Positions 11,941 to 26,280 of a stretch of DNA of 64,000 nt are shown here, one piece after another. Made by a program: the position numbers and the translations under genes. This DNA is from Moniliophthora roreri. Taxonomy: Eukaryota > Basidiomycota > Agaricomycetes > Agaricales > Marasmiaceae. Under the pieces are notes generated by a model. That model was not told where the DNA came from. It made no database searches and was given only the letters and a program-made list of their open reading frames with translations. The stretch is from positions 124,001 to 188,000 of the forward strand of contig LATX02000234.1 in NCBI GenBank assembly GCA_001466705.2, given 5' to 3'. The stretch's first letter is position 1, and every line of letters begins with the position of its first letter.

Positions 11941-12025
11941 GGTTAATGGTTACACGGCGACATACTGGAGCTGCTAAGGCGAAACTTGCGCCTAGCAGCG
12001 CGTTAAAGATTGTGGTGGTCAACAT
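9454..12025 (-). CDS. Secreted protein of three tandem ricin-B-like (beta-trefoil) modules
   Basis: The start MLTTTIFNALLGASFALAAP is a signal peptide. About 14-15 exons give roughly 625 residues in three modules. Each module has a header (AEAQQRDDTATRAF), a block GQCLSVDP-x-GDFRxNLIP with PNQQWDVITAGKHN (a QxW motif), then GCLNFDPRRAAGNQVILFSC, then TDSQLFPFxGNAGPL and a closing AADNQ-LFTIG. Modules 1 and 2 end in a Ser/Thr/Ala/Pro-rich linker (GEGGQASPP...); module 3 ends with LFSFVA and the stop at 9454. The pattern fits carbohydrate-binding beta-trefoils. Sugar specificity cannot be read, and the lectin call is by motif and fold pattern only. A dibasic RR shortly after the signal peptide could be a Kex2 site. 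Confidence 0.8.
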
Positions 12026-12380
12026 GACGGAATCGTAAGAAGCAACAAATTTAACGAGAGGCTAAAAATCCAGAGAGGATGGAGCAGATGAAAAAGAGAA
12101 CCTGACTAGCAGGGGACGGGATGGAGCAGAAAGAGAGAAGGAAAGAGGGTTGGTTGACATTCATTCAAACTTCTTTTTATGACTGTGCCTGTTGCCGTAA
12201 GCCGAGAATCAACCTTCATTATCAGGGGCCCAGGGCCACACGAGGCCATATGGAGACATTTCGTCACGATCTGTCAAACCCAAGTTGAGCGTTTCAATAT
12301 TTGGTTGCCTAGTGTACCTCAAGGAGGCAGCACAAGAACATGATATTCCTGCGATCGTGACCGAAAGATGGAGGAATACA
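12026..12380. other. Intergenic: lectin-like gene promoter
   Basis: 355 bp between the lectin-like start codon and the transporter stop. It contains purine-rich stretches just upstream of the lectin ATG and no ORF of interest. Confidence 0.4.
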
Positions 12381-14603
12381 TCATGATGGTGGACCTGGCT
12401 CAGAATCCTTTACGCTCCCATCATCCTTGGAAGCTTCATCTCTTATCTTCCCACCGACACCATCCTCAATTGCTCCAATCTTCGCACCAACTCCGGTGGT
12501 TTCAGTCTGCTTGAATCTCCAAGCTGGAAGAGACGGCTTCCGTTCGAATAGTTCATCCAGCTCTTCGAGTGAGCGTCCTTTTGTTTCTGGAACAAAAAAG
12601 AATGCATAGAGCATAGCCACAGCAGCGATAGATCCTAGGAGAAAGATGATTGCCGTGACTAGTTGCGCACGTTTGTAATCGGATAACTCACCGTAGATGT
12701 ACCCCACGCGGGCCTGCAGGTTTGCATACGGTGGATTGAGCAGATATGGCAATGTGAACGAGACGGCAAAAGCGCAGACGACGTTTAGCATGGAAGAGAA
12801 TGCCATAGTCTTCTCTCTAAGGAAAGATGGTCAGGTCGTACGACATGCTTTGAAAAGCTGTCACCAAACCGTAAAGCTCCAGTCCCCACTTCAGCAGCCC
12901 TATAGCAACAGAACTTAAAATAAGTCTCTGGTCATACCGTGAACCTGTCAGAGCTAGACATACACTACGTAAGACCTAGGAACCATGAGCATAACGATAA
13001 GACGAGCTGACTTCATAATAGACTTACAGTGGTGCCCAAGAAACACTGAAGCTAAAGGTGAACAACATTGTAGCAGCGACCATCATGTATTTGCTTGCAT
13101 TGCTGACGGCACCCTCAGTGCCACCAATACCTGCAACCAAGAAAAGCCACAGGCTCTGTAAAAAGGCACCAGATACAAGAATCGGACGTCTTCCAAAAAC
13201 TTCCAGGAGAACCATTCCAAGGAAGCAAACAGGGATCGAAAGAGCCGTGCTAATAACACTGTATGTGAACGCCATAGGAGCAAGTCCAACCCGAATGTAG
13301 AAAACACTGCACGGTCGTAAGATCAAGCTGGAAAATTTTACGTAGCACGTCACGTACGTTCCGTATTGACTAGTGAACGCTTGGCCTAAAACAAGCAGCA
13401 ACATTTCAGGATGTCATAAGTCACACCTTGTACGCCATGAAGACTGACCAGTGAGCTGTTGAAAGGCGAAGACTTACAAAGAACATTCAGTTACGACAAA
13501 GACCGGCAGAAGCAAGAACTTTCACCCATTGTGGCAATATTCGTGCGCCTGAAATTGGTCCCTCTGAACAAATCTAACCATCCCAGTTTCTGATGTTTAA
13601 TGGAATTGTGCCGTTGAGATTCTTCGCGAAGACTCTGTTCTAGAGCTTCCACCTCCTCAAGGCAGAGACCAGCAGCAACATCCTCCTTAGGTCGCACGCT
13701 TTCTAAGACCGCAATTGCTTCGTCACGGCGACCCTTATATAATAGCCAACGCGGAGACGGTGGAATGAAATATAGACCACAAAGTATGACGAAGGGTGTT
13801 ATCATTTGTACACCCACAGGCTAATTGTAGCACTCAAGTCAATACGATAATCATTGTGGAAAATGAGGAACGTACAATTTGCCAACCGCTGTTTTCCAAG
13901 GACGTGCTGTATCTTCGATTAACCCCCGATGCAATCAGAGCACCACATGCGAGCAGCATTTGCAAGCTACCAACGATGGGTCCTCTGAATCTTGCAGGTG
14001 CTATTTCACTTTGATACGTAGGTACAACATTCTCTACTATGCCTGGCGCGTCGGATACGTTTACTGAGACCATCAGGATAACTCGAGAAGAAAGAAGACT
14101 TACCGACCCCAATATAGACTACTATCCTCCCGACCAGAAATTGGATTGCGTGTTTCGCGGTTACTTGAATGATTGTCCCAACTATCGTGACCGCACATAA
14201 TACGAACATTCCAGTGCGATGTCCGTATCGTTCGGTCAGGGGACCAATGAATAGGGTCCCGATAAATTTTCCCAAAAATGCTAAGGATGTAAGAAGCGAT
14301 GATGTGCGTGCTGGTAGTGCATATCGGTTAAGTGTGCGATCGAATTCTCCGAACTGCCTCCTAGAAGTCTTCGTCAGTCACCTCGATGCGGTCAAGTCAA
14401 AAGTGCATGGGCTTACCCAAAGGCTGGAATGGCTTGAACACCTCCGAAACTCGCTGTATCATCTGGGGGAACGACCTCGTGAGCTTTGGTGGGTCGGAGC
14501 AATGGGACAACTTACACCCATAGATGATGTTCCCTAAAGCCATAAATGCGGTGATAGCGAACAACCTTGGTGTCATCTTGGATAGAACACCGTGAGACAC
14601 CAT
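12381..14603 (-). CDS. MFS sugar transporter (SP family, 12 TM)
   Basis: Multi-exon gene from MVSHGVLSKMTPRLF (ATG 14603) to ...KDSEPGPPS (stop at 12381). Signatures in order: GNIIYGYDNS-type TM1 end, GKFIGTLFIGPLTERYGHRT (loop 2-3, with the RYGHR variant of the MFS motif), ENVVPTYQSEIAPARFRG (PETYQ-like), PPSPRWLLYKGRRDEAI (PESPRWL-like) and FFVPETKGRSLEELDELF (PETKG at the end of TM12). The last intron starts GTGAGTTATCC and joins YIYG|SIAAVAMLY. The central loop and C-terminal tail are cytosolic. It imports a sugar or related polyol by proton symport; the substrate is unknown. Confidence 0.92.
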
Positions 14604-14828
14604 GGTTGGGGACGAGAGTCCCCACAACTAACGCACTCCGTTCTTAAAGGATTCGCTAGCGATGGTATCATCAATTCAACGCTGTTGCTCATGAGACTGG
14701 TCAGCGGTTTGATGTACGAAGGTGTTACGTAATTTGAACGCGGAGCTCGTAGCGTTGTGCCGTATGCGTTCTCTGCGTTCTGGTAGTAAGCATAAAGAGG
14801 ACTTAGATAAGGATAAACTGAAGCTCTC

Positions 14829-16856
<2,028 letters not shown>

Positions 16857-17070
16857 CATTTTGTAGTAAAGCCAGTTCGACTAGAATATCCTTATGAATT
16901 CGTTGACTTGTCAGACTTGCACACCACGCATCTTGCACTTAATATTCAACGACGAGTCCCCACTGATACCCTATATACTCCCGGGAGGCCGAATTCCCAG
17001 TGAGGATATATTGACGGAGAAAACAAGTGGAAGTCCGAGGGAGAGGAGAAGAGACGCCTAAATTTGGACG

Positions 17071-17086
17071 CGGTTACCGGTAACCG
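17071..17086. promoter_or_regulatory. Perfect 16-bp palindrome, CGG-N10-CCG
   Basis: CGGTTACCGGTAACCG is a perfect palindrome ending 84 bp before the ATG15 start codon. CGG triplets in inverted orientation with a fixed spacer are the typical site layout of dimeric Zn2Cys6 fungal activators. Binding is inferred, not shown. Confidence 0.4.
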
Positions 17087-17170
17087 TTTGGTGAACAATC
17101 TCGGCGGCAGCGCTGTGCCTGCTTGATTTGATAGGTACACCTCTTTCTCTAGGCCAATGTTCCCGTAGCA

Positions 17171-18669
17171 ATGCTCGCCTTGATTGTCTTTACTGCTTTC
17201 CTGACACCCTGTATGGTTCTCGGAGCAACCCAGCAGCTTCCGCTGCAATTTCCTTACCACCATGATCTACGACAACCAAATCCGACATCTCTATCTCGTC
17301 TTGCTGCGACTTTGACATTGAAAGCCCGCCCTACGACCGTTTATCGCCCCAAGTCGTTTCATGCAGTTGAGCAGGCACGACAACGCTCATTAGAAACTGG
17401 ACAGTCTGAACAGGTGGAATGGAATGCTATAGGTATGTTAGGTCCGGACATTAAGGATAAGCATACTCTGGCACAGTTAGGAAGGTGTGAAGCTGTAGAA
17501 ATCGTCTAGATGGGGCGCTTAATGATAATCGCAGGATGGCTGGCAATGCATACGCTTTTCCCGGACAGAAGAACTGGTACGATTTGGACGACGCATGGAA
17601 TGCGGTGTGTAGTTGAATCTTCTACTATTTTGCAATTTAGTTCACTATTCCACGTACAGAGTTTTCCTTTTGGCTGGGAAGACGATGAGGACGGATTCCG
17701 TGGCCATGTTTTTCTCTCATCCGACAACTCTACTGTCGTACTGTCAATCAAGGGAACTACTCTGCAGGGACCAACGTCTAGGAAGGACAAATTCAACGAC
17801 AATCTGTACGCCGAGTCCTGGACGTCATACCTTCACTCCCGGTCTCTAACTTCAATCCCTAGACTTTTTTCATGCTGTTGCGCTCGAGTCGACTTCACTT
17901 GGATATTCCATACCGTTTGCGACTGTTATATGCATAGATGGCGCTGCGGTAATACCTGTCTGACCAAGGCCCTGGTACAAGACAGTCTGTTCTACTCGTC
18001 CGGTGTTGTAAGTGATTAACATTTGTGGAAGCAATATCAGCTTCTGAGGATCGCACTCAGGGCCTTGTAAAGGACCTGTTGATGCTGTACCCAACTGCAG
18101 ACGTATGGTAAGCGACTATCATTGGCTCCACAACTGAGGATCAACATGTTTATCTAGGCTAGTCGGACACTCACTTGGAGGTGCACTTGCTAGCCTCCTT
18201 GGCTCAACCTTTGGACTACCTGCCGTCGCCTTTGAATCACCGGGCGAACGCCTAGCTGCAGAGAGACTCCACCTCCCCTTACCATCTTCTCTCCACAATT
18301 CATCAACCCTTCTTCCCGTCACACACGTCTATCACACCGCAGACCCCATTCCACAAGGTACATGTACCGGCTTTGGTTCACCTTGCGCTCAAGCAGGTTA
18401 TGCATTAGAAACCCGTTGCCATTTAGGCAAATCTATCGTTTTTGATACCGTGAAATTGGGGTGGTCCGTAGACGTCAGGACACATCCAATTAAAGCTGTC
18501 ATCACCAGGGTGCTAGAAACGGAGGACTTGGATGTTCCGGAGGCCACCGAGGAGGAGGATTGTATTGTAAATTTTCCTGTCTTACTGCAGATAAACAAGC
18601 AATCTCTGACGTACTTTGTGAACATAGGATTGCTTCAAATGGGAGTTTATTGACGGGGAATTCAACTAA
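17171..18669 (+). CDS. ATG15: ATG15, autophagy-related vacuolar lipase
   Basis: The N-terminal MLALIVFTAFLTPCMVLGA is a signal anchor. Exons then join to give HTLAQLGRMAGNAYAFPGQK, SFPFGWEDDEDGFRGHVF, VLSIKGTTLQGPTSRKDKFN, FSCCCARVDFTWIF and VWLVGHSLGGALASLLGS. GHSLG is the lipase nucleophile elbow. YHTADPIPQGTCTG supplies the Asp and ALETRCHLG the following block. A final 42-bp exon (18628-18669) encodes DCFKWEFIDGEFN, matching the family C-terminus. Reading straight through would instead end at 18653 with an unrelated tail. ATG15 degrades membranes of autophagic bodies inside the vacuole. It converges on the guanine deaminase gene. Confidence 0.95.
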
Positions 18670-18755
18670 TCATTCATGTTGCTACTATCACGGATTGTTA
18701 TCACGAATCCTGTGATATATTGCTGTAATCTAGAAGAATCGTCTGCATTGTCGCT

Positions 18756-20494
18756 CTAACGGCTGGTGCCTCCAATAAGCTTTCCTTGCACGTAGACCGA
18801 GGAAATATTCCTTTCGTCACCGCAGAAAAAGAACCGCTCCAACATCCCATCGAGACCCAGATCTACATTTCCGAGTTCAGAGTCGACACCCCAAAGTGCA
18901 GGGTTACCAGCAGTATTCCGTACATCGACCACTAGTGCGTCGAATGTCTTCCCTGGAGCAAAAGAACCTATCTGGCTTTCCAAATCACAGACCTGTGCAC
19001 CACCAAGCGTAGCAAGGTATAACAAGGCTTGTAGGGAGAGCTGTTTATCCTTGAAGCCAGCCCTTTCCAACGCCCCGTCAGCCTGCATAGCCCTCACTTT
19101 GGACGCAATACTGGCATTTCGTATGCTATTAAGCATCGACGGCGAGTATCCACCCGAGCAATCTGTGCCCAAGCCCACCTAACAATCACCCATTCAGGTA
19201 TCAGCGCTGCACAAAACCCCAAAAAAAATGCTGAACCAATCCTTACCTTGATCCCCTTATCCAAAAACTCGCCCACTGGCGCAATACCACTATTCAAATG
19301 GAAATTACTCGTCGGGCAATGACTTATCCCCGCATTCCTTTGCTTCACCAACGCCATCTCTTCCTCTTCTAGATGTACCGCATGGGCCAACACCGTATTC
19401 CCTCTCAAAAGTCCAAATGAATCATACACACTCGCATAAGTAGGACAGTCAGGGAAGAGCTCCTTGGTAAATTTGATCTCTGATTTGTTCTCCGATATGT
19501 GTGTTTGGATTCTCAAGGAGGGGTTGGAACGGGCGAGATCACCTAGTTTAGACAAGAGTGCGTCGGTGCACGAAATGGCGAAGCGGGGGGTTAGGATTGG
19601 GTAGACGCGTGGGGTTCCGGGTAAGGCCTCGATGTGGTCGATGAGGAATTGAGTATCATGGATAGAGTCATGTACGGATGGCTCGACGTAGTAAGAAGGA
19701 CTGTTTCGGTTCATATTACATTTCTGTTGATCGGCGTGAGATTGAGGAGCGCATGAAAGCATAGGGTCGGACGACTTACACCAACAAACGCACGCTGGCC
19801 TGTCAGGATGGATATACATACTTCAACGACACGCCTTTCTACAGATAATGACTGCCCACTTACCAAGAGAATGGACAACATTCGCAAGCGCTTTGGTGGC
19901 GCCCAGGTGCAACGAACCGTAGTAGCAGCATGTGGTCGTCTGTATTTCGATAATCAGAGTCAGGTCCAGCAGATCCTATTTGCACGCACCCCAGTATCAA
20001 TTATCCGCCTCACGACATCTTGATAAGTTCTCTTCGCCAAATCCACGTCGTGGAACTTGGCTTCCGTGGGAAAGGTTATCTTCTCTAGCCAGTCCAAAAG
20101 TTCATACTGGGATCCTCTTTGGGTCTGAATTGAGTAACATTCTTTAGGCTTCTGTCAAGGGAGACATACGTTCCAATATTAGGCAACTGGGGTGCATGCT
20201 ACAACCATTAAACCCTCGTTAGCTTCGCATGAGCATTAATCACAGAATCAAGTACCCCACCGTGTGCGTATCAATGAAACCCGGCATTATAAACTGCCCA
20301 AACTTTAACACCACCACATCTTCGTCACCTGAACACCCATTCCTTAGCATGACTTCCTGGACCATCGAGTCCTCTACATCATGTTCAATCCACTCGACAT
20401 TCCCGTGCTTGTTAACTGCCAAGAGGCAGTTGGGACTTGCTTTATAAAAGGTCAAGCTCTCTGGGTTTATAACCGAGCCATAGAATACTTGCAT
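18756..20494 (-). CDS. Guanine deaminase
   Basis: Multi-exon, from MQVFYGSVINPESLTFYK (ATG 20494) to KLIGGTSR (stop at 18756). Metal-site blocks are IMPGFIDTHTHAPQLPNIG (H-T-H across the first intron), LRIQT-HISENKSEI (zinc His and substrate contact), LAHAVHLEEEE (His) and VGLGTDCSGGYSPSML (Asp of the active site). Other family blocks are YELLDWLEKITFPTEAKF and TTTCCYYGSLH. The enzyme hydrolyses guanine to xanthine and ammonia in purine catabolism. All joins I checked use GT-AG. No lesions were seen. Confidence 0.94.
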
Positions 20495-21220
20495 GGTTAT
20501 TCAAGTTCAAGGATGTGAGAGAAAGGAGAGGAGGCAATGCACCACACTGCCCAGATTCCGCGCCTCATGCTGGGCGTTGGGTCCGAAGATAAGATAAGTA
20601 CGACGATGCCTTTGTCGGCCCCGGTGGCATCGGGTTTCAAATTTCATCGCTCGACAAGCAGAATAGTGCTCTCCGAAACTTTAAAAATCCAGTACTCAAC
20701 GACAGATACAGGCAAAAATGTAACCATAAATAAATAGGGTATATCATCGTCATAAACAAGTTATAAACACGACGTTGTAAAGACAAGATGGTGGCCTGAC
20801 CATGAACAGAGGTGCTGTCGATATAGAAATGGTGGTAAGCACAACACGAGTAATCGTGAGCGTATGTATAGGTAGGCATTGCACATGCCGCGTTCGTGAA
20901 ATGATCAGGCATAGTGAATATCAAAGACCCAAAAAGCGAAACTGGGGAGTGAAAGAATTTAGAGGGTCAAGACCACCCCGGCGAAAAGAGTGCAAGTATA
21001 AACACCAAAGACGGAGAAAGTTATACCGAGCAATATACTTATAAAGATAACAGAGACGCGGTATTCGATACCGAAAACGATATAATACACACATCTCGAG
21101 GAGGGATAATAACACGAGAATGAAATGTTGACACAGCGAGAGGGTTCGGGGCACAGGAATAGATGGTTCATGGATACAATTTCTTCATTCTTCACTGGAT
21201 GACACATGACTGGTGACACT
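20495..21220. other. Intergenic: guanine deaminase promoter and 3' UTR of the next gene
   Basis: About 725 bp without a credible ORF. The first 100 bp upstream of 20494 should hold the deaminase promoter. The AT-rich part near 20700-21100 is likely 3' UTR and spacer. Confidence 0.4.
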
Positions 21221-22760
21221 TTACATGCCGCCGTATGCATCTTCTTGGTTGTAGACGGTGTCCGGCCTCTTCTGATTTGCGTTAGCGCTTGGTGTCCTCT
21301 GAACACCCTGGGTCTGTCCAGCTTGGGCTGCGGCGTGGGCGGAAGCCAAAGCAGACGACTGGGCCTCGAAGTGACCGGCAGCGGTAGCTGCTGTAGCAGC
21401 TGCAGGAGGAGGTGACATGCCAGGCACCGGCGGGCTGGCCATCCTATCCATGTCCACGTAAGCCCCTTGAGCAGTGTAGTTGCCATATGCCGCGTGTCCG
21501 CCACTCGGTTGCCTGTTCAAATATGCATTGTTATTGTCGTTGTAGAAGTCTGGGCTACCGGATTGGCCCGTGGCCATTCCGTATCCAGCCGCGTCATGTG
21601 CGGGGTTAACGATTTCACCGGTCTGGAACGAGCCGTAACCACCATATTGACCATATTGGTCGTAGGATTGGCCGTAGCCGTAAGTAGCAGGAGGAGCTGC
21701 AGGTGTATTGGCCATGTGCCTTTCGATCATAGTGGGGGGACGGAGGGAAGTTCCATATCCTGCACCAGCACCGATGCCACCACGGTTGCTACCAATACTG
21801 TTACCACGTTGGATTTGTCCAGCCCTGCCGTCTGAGGCAAACTCATCATCAAGCAGAACGGCAGAGCGACGGAACTGAGCAGCCGAGAAGTGATCTTCCT
21901 CCTCACGACGGGAACGAAGACGGCGCTGCAAGGCGGAAAAATTGATATCTCAGATGCAGGAAGGTTGGAAATCGACTTACGATGATGAATGCGACGAAGA
22001 TACAGACAGCTGCAATACCAACGATCGCACCGATTACTCCGCCTACGATTTTGCCCGTGGCAGCTCCACTAGATTGATCTGATGCAGACGTGCCGGTAGC
22101 AGAGGCAGCAGCACCAGCCCCATCAAGCGACCGGGTAGGAATGAGGGTCTGGGTAAGGGTGCTTCGGCTAGGAGGGGGAGCAAAGCTGGGGGTGTTCACA
22201 GGGGTGGTGCCAGTAGAGGTGGTGGCCTAGAAAATAGTATAAGCAAAGACATAATCATCGTAGCTTGATCACGCACCGGAGTCGTAGAAGTCGTCCTTTC
22301 AGTGGTACTAGAAAAGCTGCTGGAACTAGACGAAGACGACAACGAGGTCCTGGTGGATGAAGAGATGCTGGTACTAGTACTGGTTGGTGTGCTAGGCGTC
22401 GTAGACGATGTGGGGCGAGTAGAGGACGTTGCAGTTGGCGGGTTGAGTGACGGGAAGATTGGCTCGCTCGAAGATGAAGATGCTGGGGGTGTGGACTGCG
22501 TGGAAGAAGCCGAAGCTGCGAACAATAAGTCTAAAAAGCACACAAAAAAAAACTTTGCAAGACTCACATCTACTTCCAGCACCTCCAGCAGGAGGAGGAG
22601 GAGGAGGAGAAGGGGAAGGAGTTGGTCTAGGGGCCGCTGGTTCATCATCGCTACCGCCCAAAATATCAGAGAGTGAGTCGTCGTTCTGTCCCTGTCGCTG
22701 TCGCTTGGCCAAAATTTTCCTACGATGCAATTCTGCAGCACGGGCGTGAACTTGGTTCAT
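21221..22760 (-). CDS. Ser/Thr-rich single-pass membrane protein (Mid2/WSC-like layout)
   Basis: The start MNQVHARAAELHRRKILAKR is basic, and no cleavable signal peptide is evident. Acidic and proline-rich residues follow (SPSPPPPPPAGG), then a Ser/Thr-rich mucin-like region of about 130 residues, one transmembrane helix (GKIVGGVIGAIVGIAAVCIF) and a basic stop-transfer (RRLRSRREEED). A Gly/Tyr/Gln-rich cytosolic tail ends NQEDAYGGM. The first intron joins GAGSR|SSASST with donor GTGAGT. The layout resembles fungal cell-wall stress sensors or Skg6/Axl2-type proteins, but the sequence is low-complexity and orthology is not established. Confidence 0.75.
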
Positions 22761-25426
22761 ATTTGGGCTGAAAAGACAGGAATTGTTTAAAAGAAAGGAA
22801 GGAAAAGGGAATGTACACAAGTCCTGGTACAAGCTTGAGAAATGAGAAATGGGAGTAGGCAACGAACGGGCGGGAGTGTGACAGGTGTGATGCTTGAATG
22901 TCACGCTACCCACTGCCAAGCAACTTTGTGGGACACTTCAATATTGCCATGCCGACTCTGCGATCGCCTGCAGCTGCCGACCCCACCGACGACTTCTCGA
23001 CGAGATCATACGAAATTCCAAAAGTGCTCAAACGTGTTGCATCTCTCTGCAGTGGAATTCATCCTAGACATCGCTCAAGAGTGCTGATTACCACAATGCC
23101 GTTCAGTGCTGACAGCTCATCAGTCTCTTGGGAAGCCAAGCCGGGCGCTGGGTGAACGTCAGCATTACAGACAGGTTACAGCAAGATTTTAGGCATACAC
23201 GCAGCCAGCGCACAGCCATCATGGTCAAGGAGTTGGCGTAGACTCGGAATGTTGGGCATCAGAGCTCAAGTGCTCAAGTCTGCTACCGGTAGTATCAACG
23301 CAAGTCAAAGCATAGGTATGTATGCAGGTTACCATTTAAACTCACTTCTGACGAGTTTCACTGTTCAGGCCTTCAGGCTTCAAGGGTCATAGGCTCCATA
23401 ACTGTGATTCGTAACTTGCCCTAAAGATGTGTTAGCGTCTACCACTCAAGGCATTTGTGGACCAACCGCTAGTCCCATGTTTGAGCTTACCGGCGTTCTT
23501 TCCACAGGCTTCCACAAGCTTTCCGTTCCTCGACTCATTCAGCTGCATCTGGCCGCATCGGAAAGAACTATGAAAACGGCTACGGATGAAGACTGTCCCC
23601 AGAAGGGCTTCCATTGCAACCATGTTCAAGTATCCGCGGCTCCTAGTCGAGCTATTTATTAATTGCTTCGTTGCAGCCTAATTATTTGAGGACCTGGTAC
23701 ATTCAAGGTAGCTAATCAATCTGTTATTTCTCCCCTCGATTGATTTGACCGACCAATCTCCCCAGAAACCTGTGCATGCCTAGGCCTGCAACAAGGATAG
23801 TATGATTAGCACTACCCACATACTGATGCAGTGGCGGAAACTGTCGAATTGTAGAGGGTATGCCCGTTGATCATTAATAATAATATAACTTTTTTCAGGT
23901 TCTGAATCACCGCTGCGCACGATCTTCGGAGATTGAGCTTGTCAAGTACACAAAAGTAAAGGATAAATGACTCGGGAGGTGACACTCTTTCTAGTCGCAA
24001 CACCGCGAAACTCCGTTTACCAAAGGACAAAAAGTGTCACTTGGAGCGGCGTTTCGGTGCTGATGAATGTGATCCTCTGGTCCCATTCAACACGTCTTGG
24101 AAACGGCACCCTAATCCTCCTTTTTCGTCGCATTCTTCATTGTTCAGACTGCCAACAAATTCGCGTTTGGTGGTGAACAAAGCGAGATTCCTCCTCGCTT
24201 CTGCTGCAGGTTGTGCGGAATCGAGCAAACTGCCTGCTTCTGACTTGTTCATTCGCTCATTCTACCCGTCAGGGACCTAAGCGACGGTTGTCAAGTCGGG
24301 TTCTTTTTTTCCCGCTGATGAATTGCTTTTTATGCGGAATAGAGTAGGGATTCTGGGATTCTAGCTTGATCTTTGGACTTGGACGACTTCTAGTCTGAGC
24401 AAGTCGTCATTTTTTTCCTTCGAATTTGGGAATTTTGTCCTCGGTTCGCTTCTGAGTGCCTAGAATCTTGGGCGTGTAGACGTTCAAGTGTAGCTAATTT
24501 CCGTTGGTGACTGTCAAGATGGATTTCTTGGTGCATTCTGAATCTGGGCGTCTGAAGGTGATCCTCGTGCCGTTGACGTTGGCGGGGGGTAGTAGGCTCT
24601 TTTTTTCTTTCTTCTTCGGTGCAGCACTACTACTTGTTCATTGGTTAGACCTGAATTACGCCTATTTTGTGGAGGTAAGGGCTACCCGCGGACTTTGTAT
24701 GGGTAGACCTATGACGCGATAGACTTTTTGGAAGGCTTGTCTTTAGTTGAAAGGTTGTATTCCATTTTGCGTCAAGGAAAGATGGGTCAATTCGGTTCAT
24801 CTGGTTCGCGCTATGGCAGGGCCTCGACATTGGTTTCTGATAAAAACCTAGGCGCCACCCGTCACTAAAGGTGATCGATCAATGATGGGAAGTAGAGGAA
24901 GGTGTGCAGGTTACGGCGATGGTACTCTTAAGAGAAGAGACGAATTGTGGACGCGTTTTTTACGCGTCGTTACGTGGAGGAAAGCTAGGGCAAATAATTT
25001 GAGGGTACTTGAGTTGGGTTAAACATAGCATTCGGAATGGGACAACCGGTGATCCGGAGAATGAAACAAGTAAAAAGGAGCGCAATGTCTGTCTGGACAG
25101 TCAAGTCACGAATATTTTTCGAGTTTCAAAAAGAACAAGAAACAAAGCGTTTGAACTCGATTCACAACAAGACATCATCACACCCGATGATTGCCATATT
25201 CCATATCTATACAAGTTGAACCGTATAATACCGTATATAATCTAAAATCGCCGGTCTTTTTCTCACCCACCATCCTGTCCTCCCTCACTTGCGCTAGGCA
25301 GTGAGTTTCTTCTTCAATTCTTTCCAAAGGTACTCCCCTTTCATTCCTTTATCATTCCTTTTACTATACTCAAACCATTCTTTCCAGGTGTCACTCAAGG
25401 ACATCATTCTCGGAGGAGTTGTAGAT
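22761..25426. other. Long divergent intergenic region (2.7 kb), no gene recognised
   Basis: Both neighbours are transcribed outward. ORFs here are short and lack family signals. The longest with an ATG in a plausible place (24519, 67 codons, one hydrophobic stretch) is not convincing. T-runs near 24307 and 24412 may be promoter tracts. A non-coding RNA or a small gene cannot be excluded. Confidence 0.4.
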
Positions 25427-26192
25427 ATGCCCTCGCTACGTCGCTCAATGTCCTCGCCTTCTGTGCGCAGCTCTCCATACCCTTCCCTCTCATCAGCCAA
25501 TACAAGTGCAAATCGTACTCAAGGGAACGGCTACAGGCGCTCTTCTGGTTCAGAGGTCGCGACCAGAAGAGTTTTGGCGGACATTGAGTGGTGGAGGGTC
25601 ACTGACGGCCAGTGTGACCTGGACGCTGAGCAGGAGTTGGAGGACAACAACCGCAACCAGGACCAGGTCGATCCTGTTACGGTTCAGCAGGGAGAGGGCC
25701 CAGGCAATACTGCTCAAACCTCACCCACAATGTTACAATTCTCATCCCTGTCGTCTGATGTGAGTATTTTGGTTCTTATCGTGCCGTGAGGCATGCAAAT
25801 CTCACATTTATTATCGTCCTTAGGTTTACCCATTATCACCCACAGACGAATACCCGGTTTTGGCCATTCCGCCACAGACACCCCCAAGACGACACTTGCG
25901 AGATAGCTCTGCTTCGTCTCTGGAATCAACCCCAGAACTTGTCGAGGGTCCTGTCGAATCCCTTAGACTGGGCATGGAATATTTGGATCTAGGCTTAACG
26001 CCATCGGACGCGTTCCCAGCGCCGCCGTCCTCGATAAGGAACGGTCGTGCCACCGAAAACGACTCGTCCCCATCTGTTCGCCCACGCTCCCTTCTGGACT
26101 CTATTAACATTCTCCAGAACAGCACCATAGAAGACTATGCCGATTTTTCCGTATCGCCGCTTTCGTCCAGCACCCCCCACATGTTTAACTAA
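25427..26192 (+). CDS. Conserved basidiomycete hypothetical protein
   Basis: Two exons, 25427-25759 and 25824-26192, give 233 residues. The start MPSLRRSMSSPSVRSSPYPS is Ser/Arg-rich. ATRRVLADIEWWRV and LAIPPQTPPRR are the most distinctive blocks, and the C-terminus is YADFSVSPLSSSTPHMFN. The protein is Ser/Pro-rich, probably disordered, and has several SP/TP sites that could be phosphorylated. I recall similar proteins in mushrooms but know no function. The in-frame codons upstream of 25427 lie after an intron-like region, so the ATG at 25427 is chosen. Confidence 0.7.
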
Positions 26193-26254
26193 AGAGTCAT
26201 GTCCCACACACGAGCGCTCACGAAATCGCGACCCTTACACCCACAAACGGCGAG

Positions 26255-26280
26255 TCTCTTTCTTTCTCTCTCTCTCTCTC
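26255..26280. repeat. Short CT microsatellite
   Basis: An interrupted (CT)n tract in the 3' region of the preceding gene. Confidence 0.7.

Noticed and set aside
22302..22676. 124-codon acidic plus-strand frame (LLELDEDDNEVLVDEE...)
   Set aside because: It is the antisense of the Ser/Thr-rich region of the membrane protein gene; codon bias of the true strand explains it.
24519..24722. 67-codon plus-strand ORF with one hydrophobic stretch
   Set aside because: Too short, no relatives recalled, no splice context; kept only as a remark on the intergenic region.
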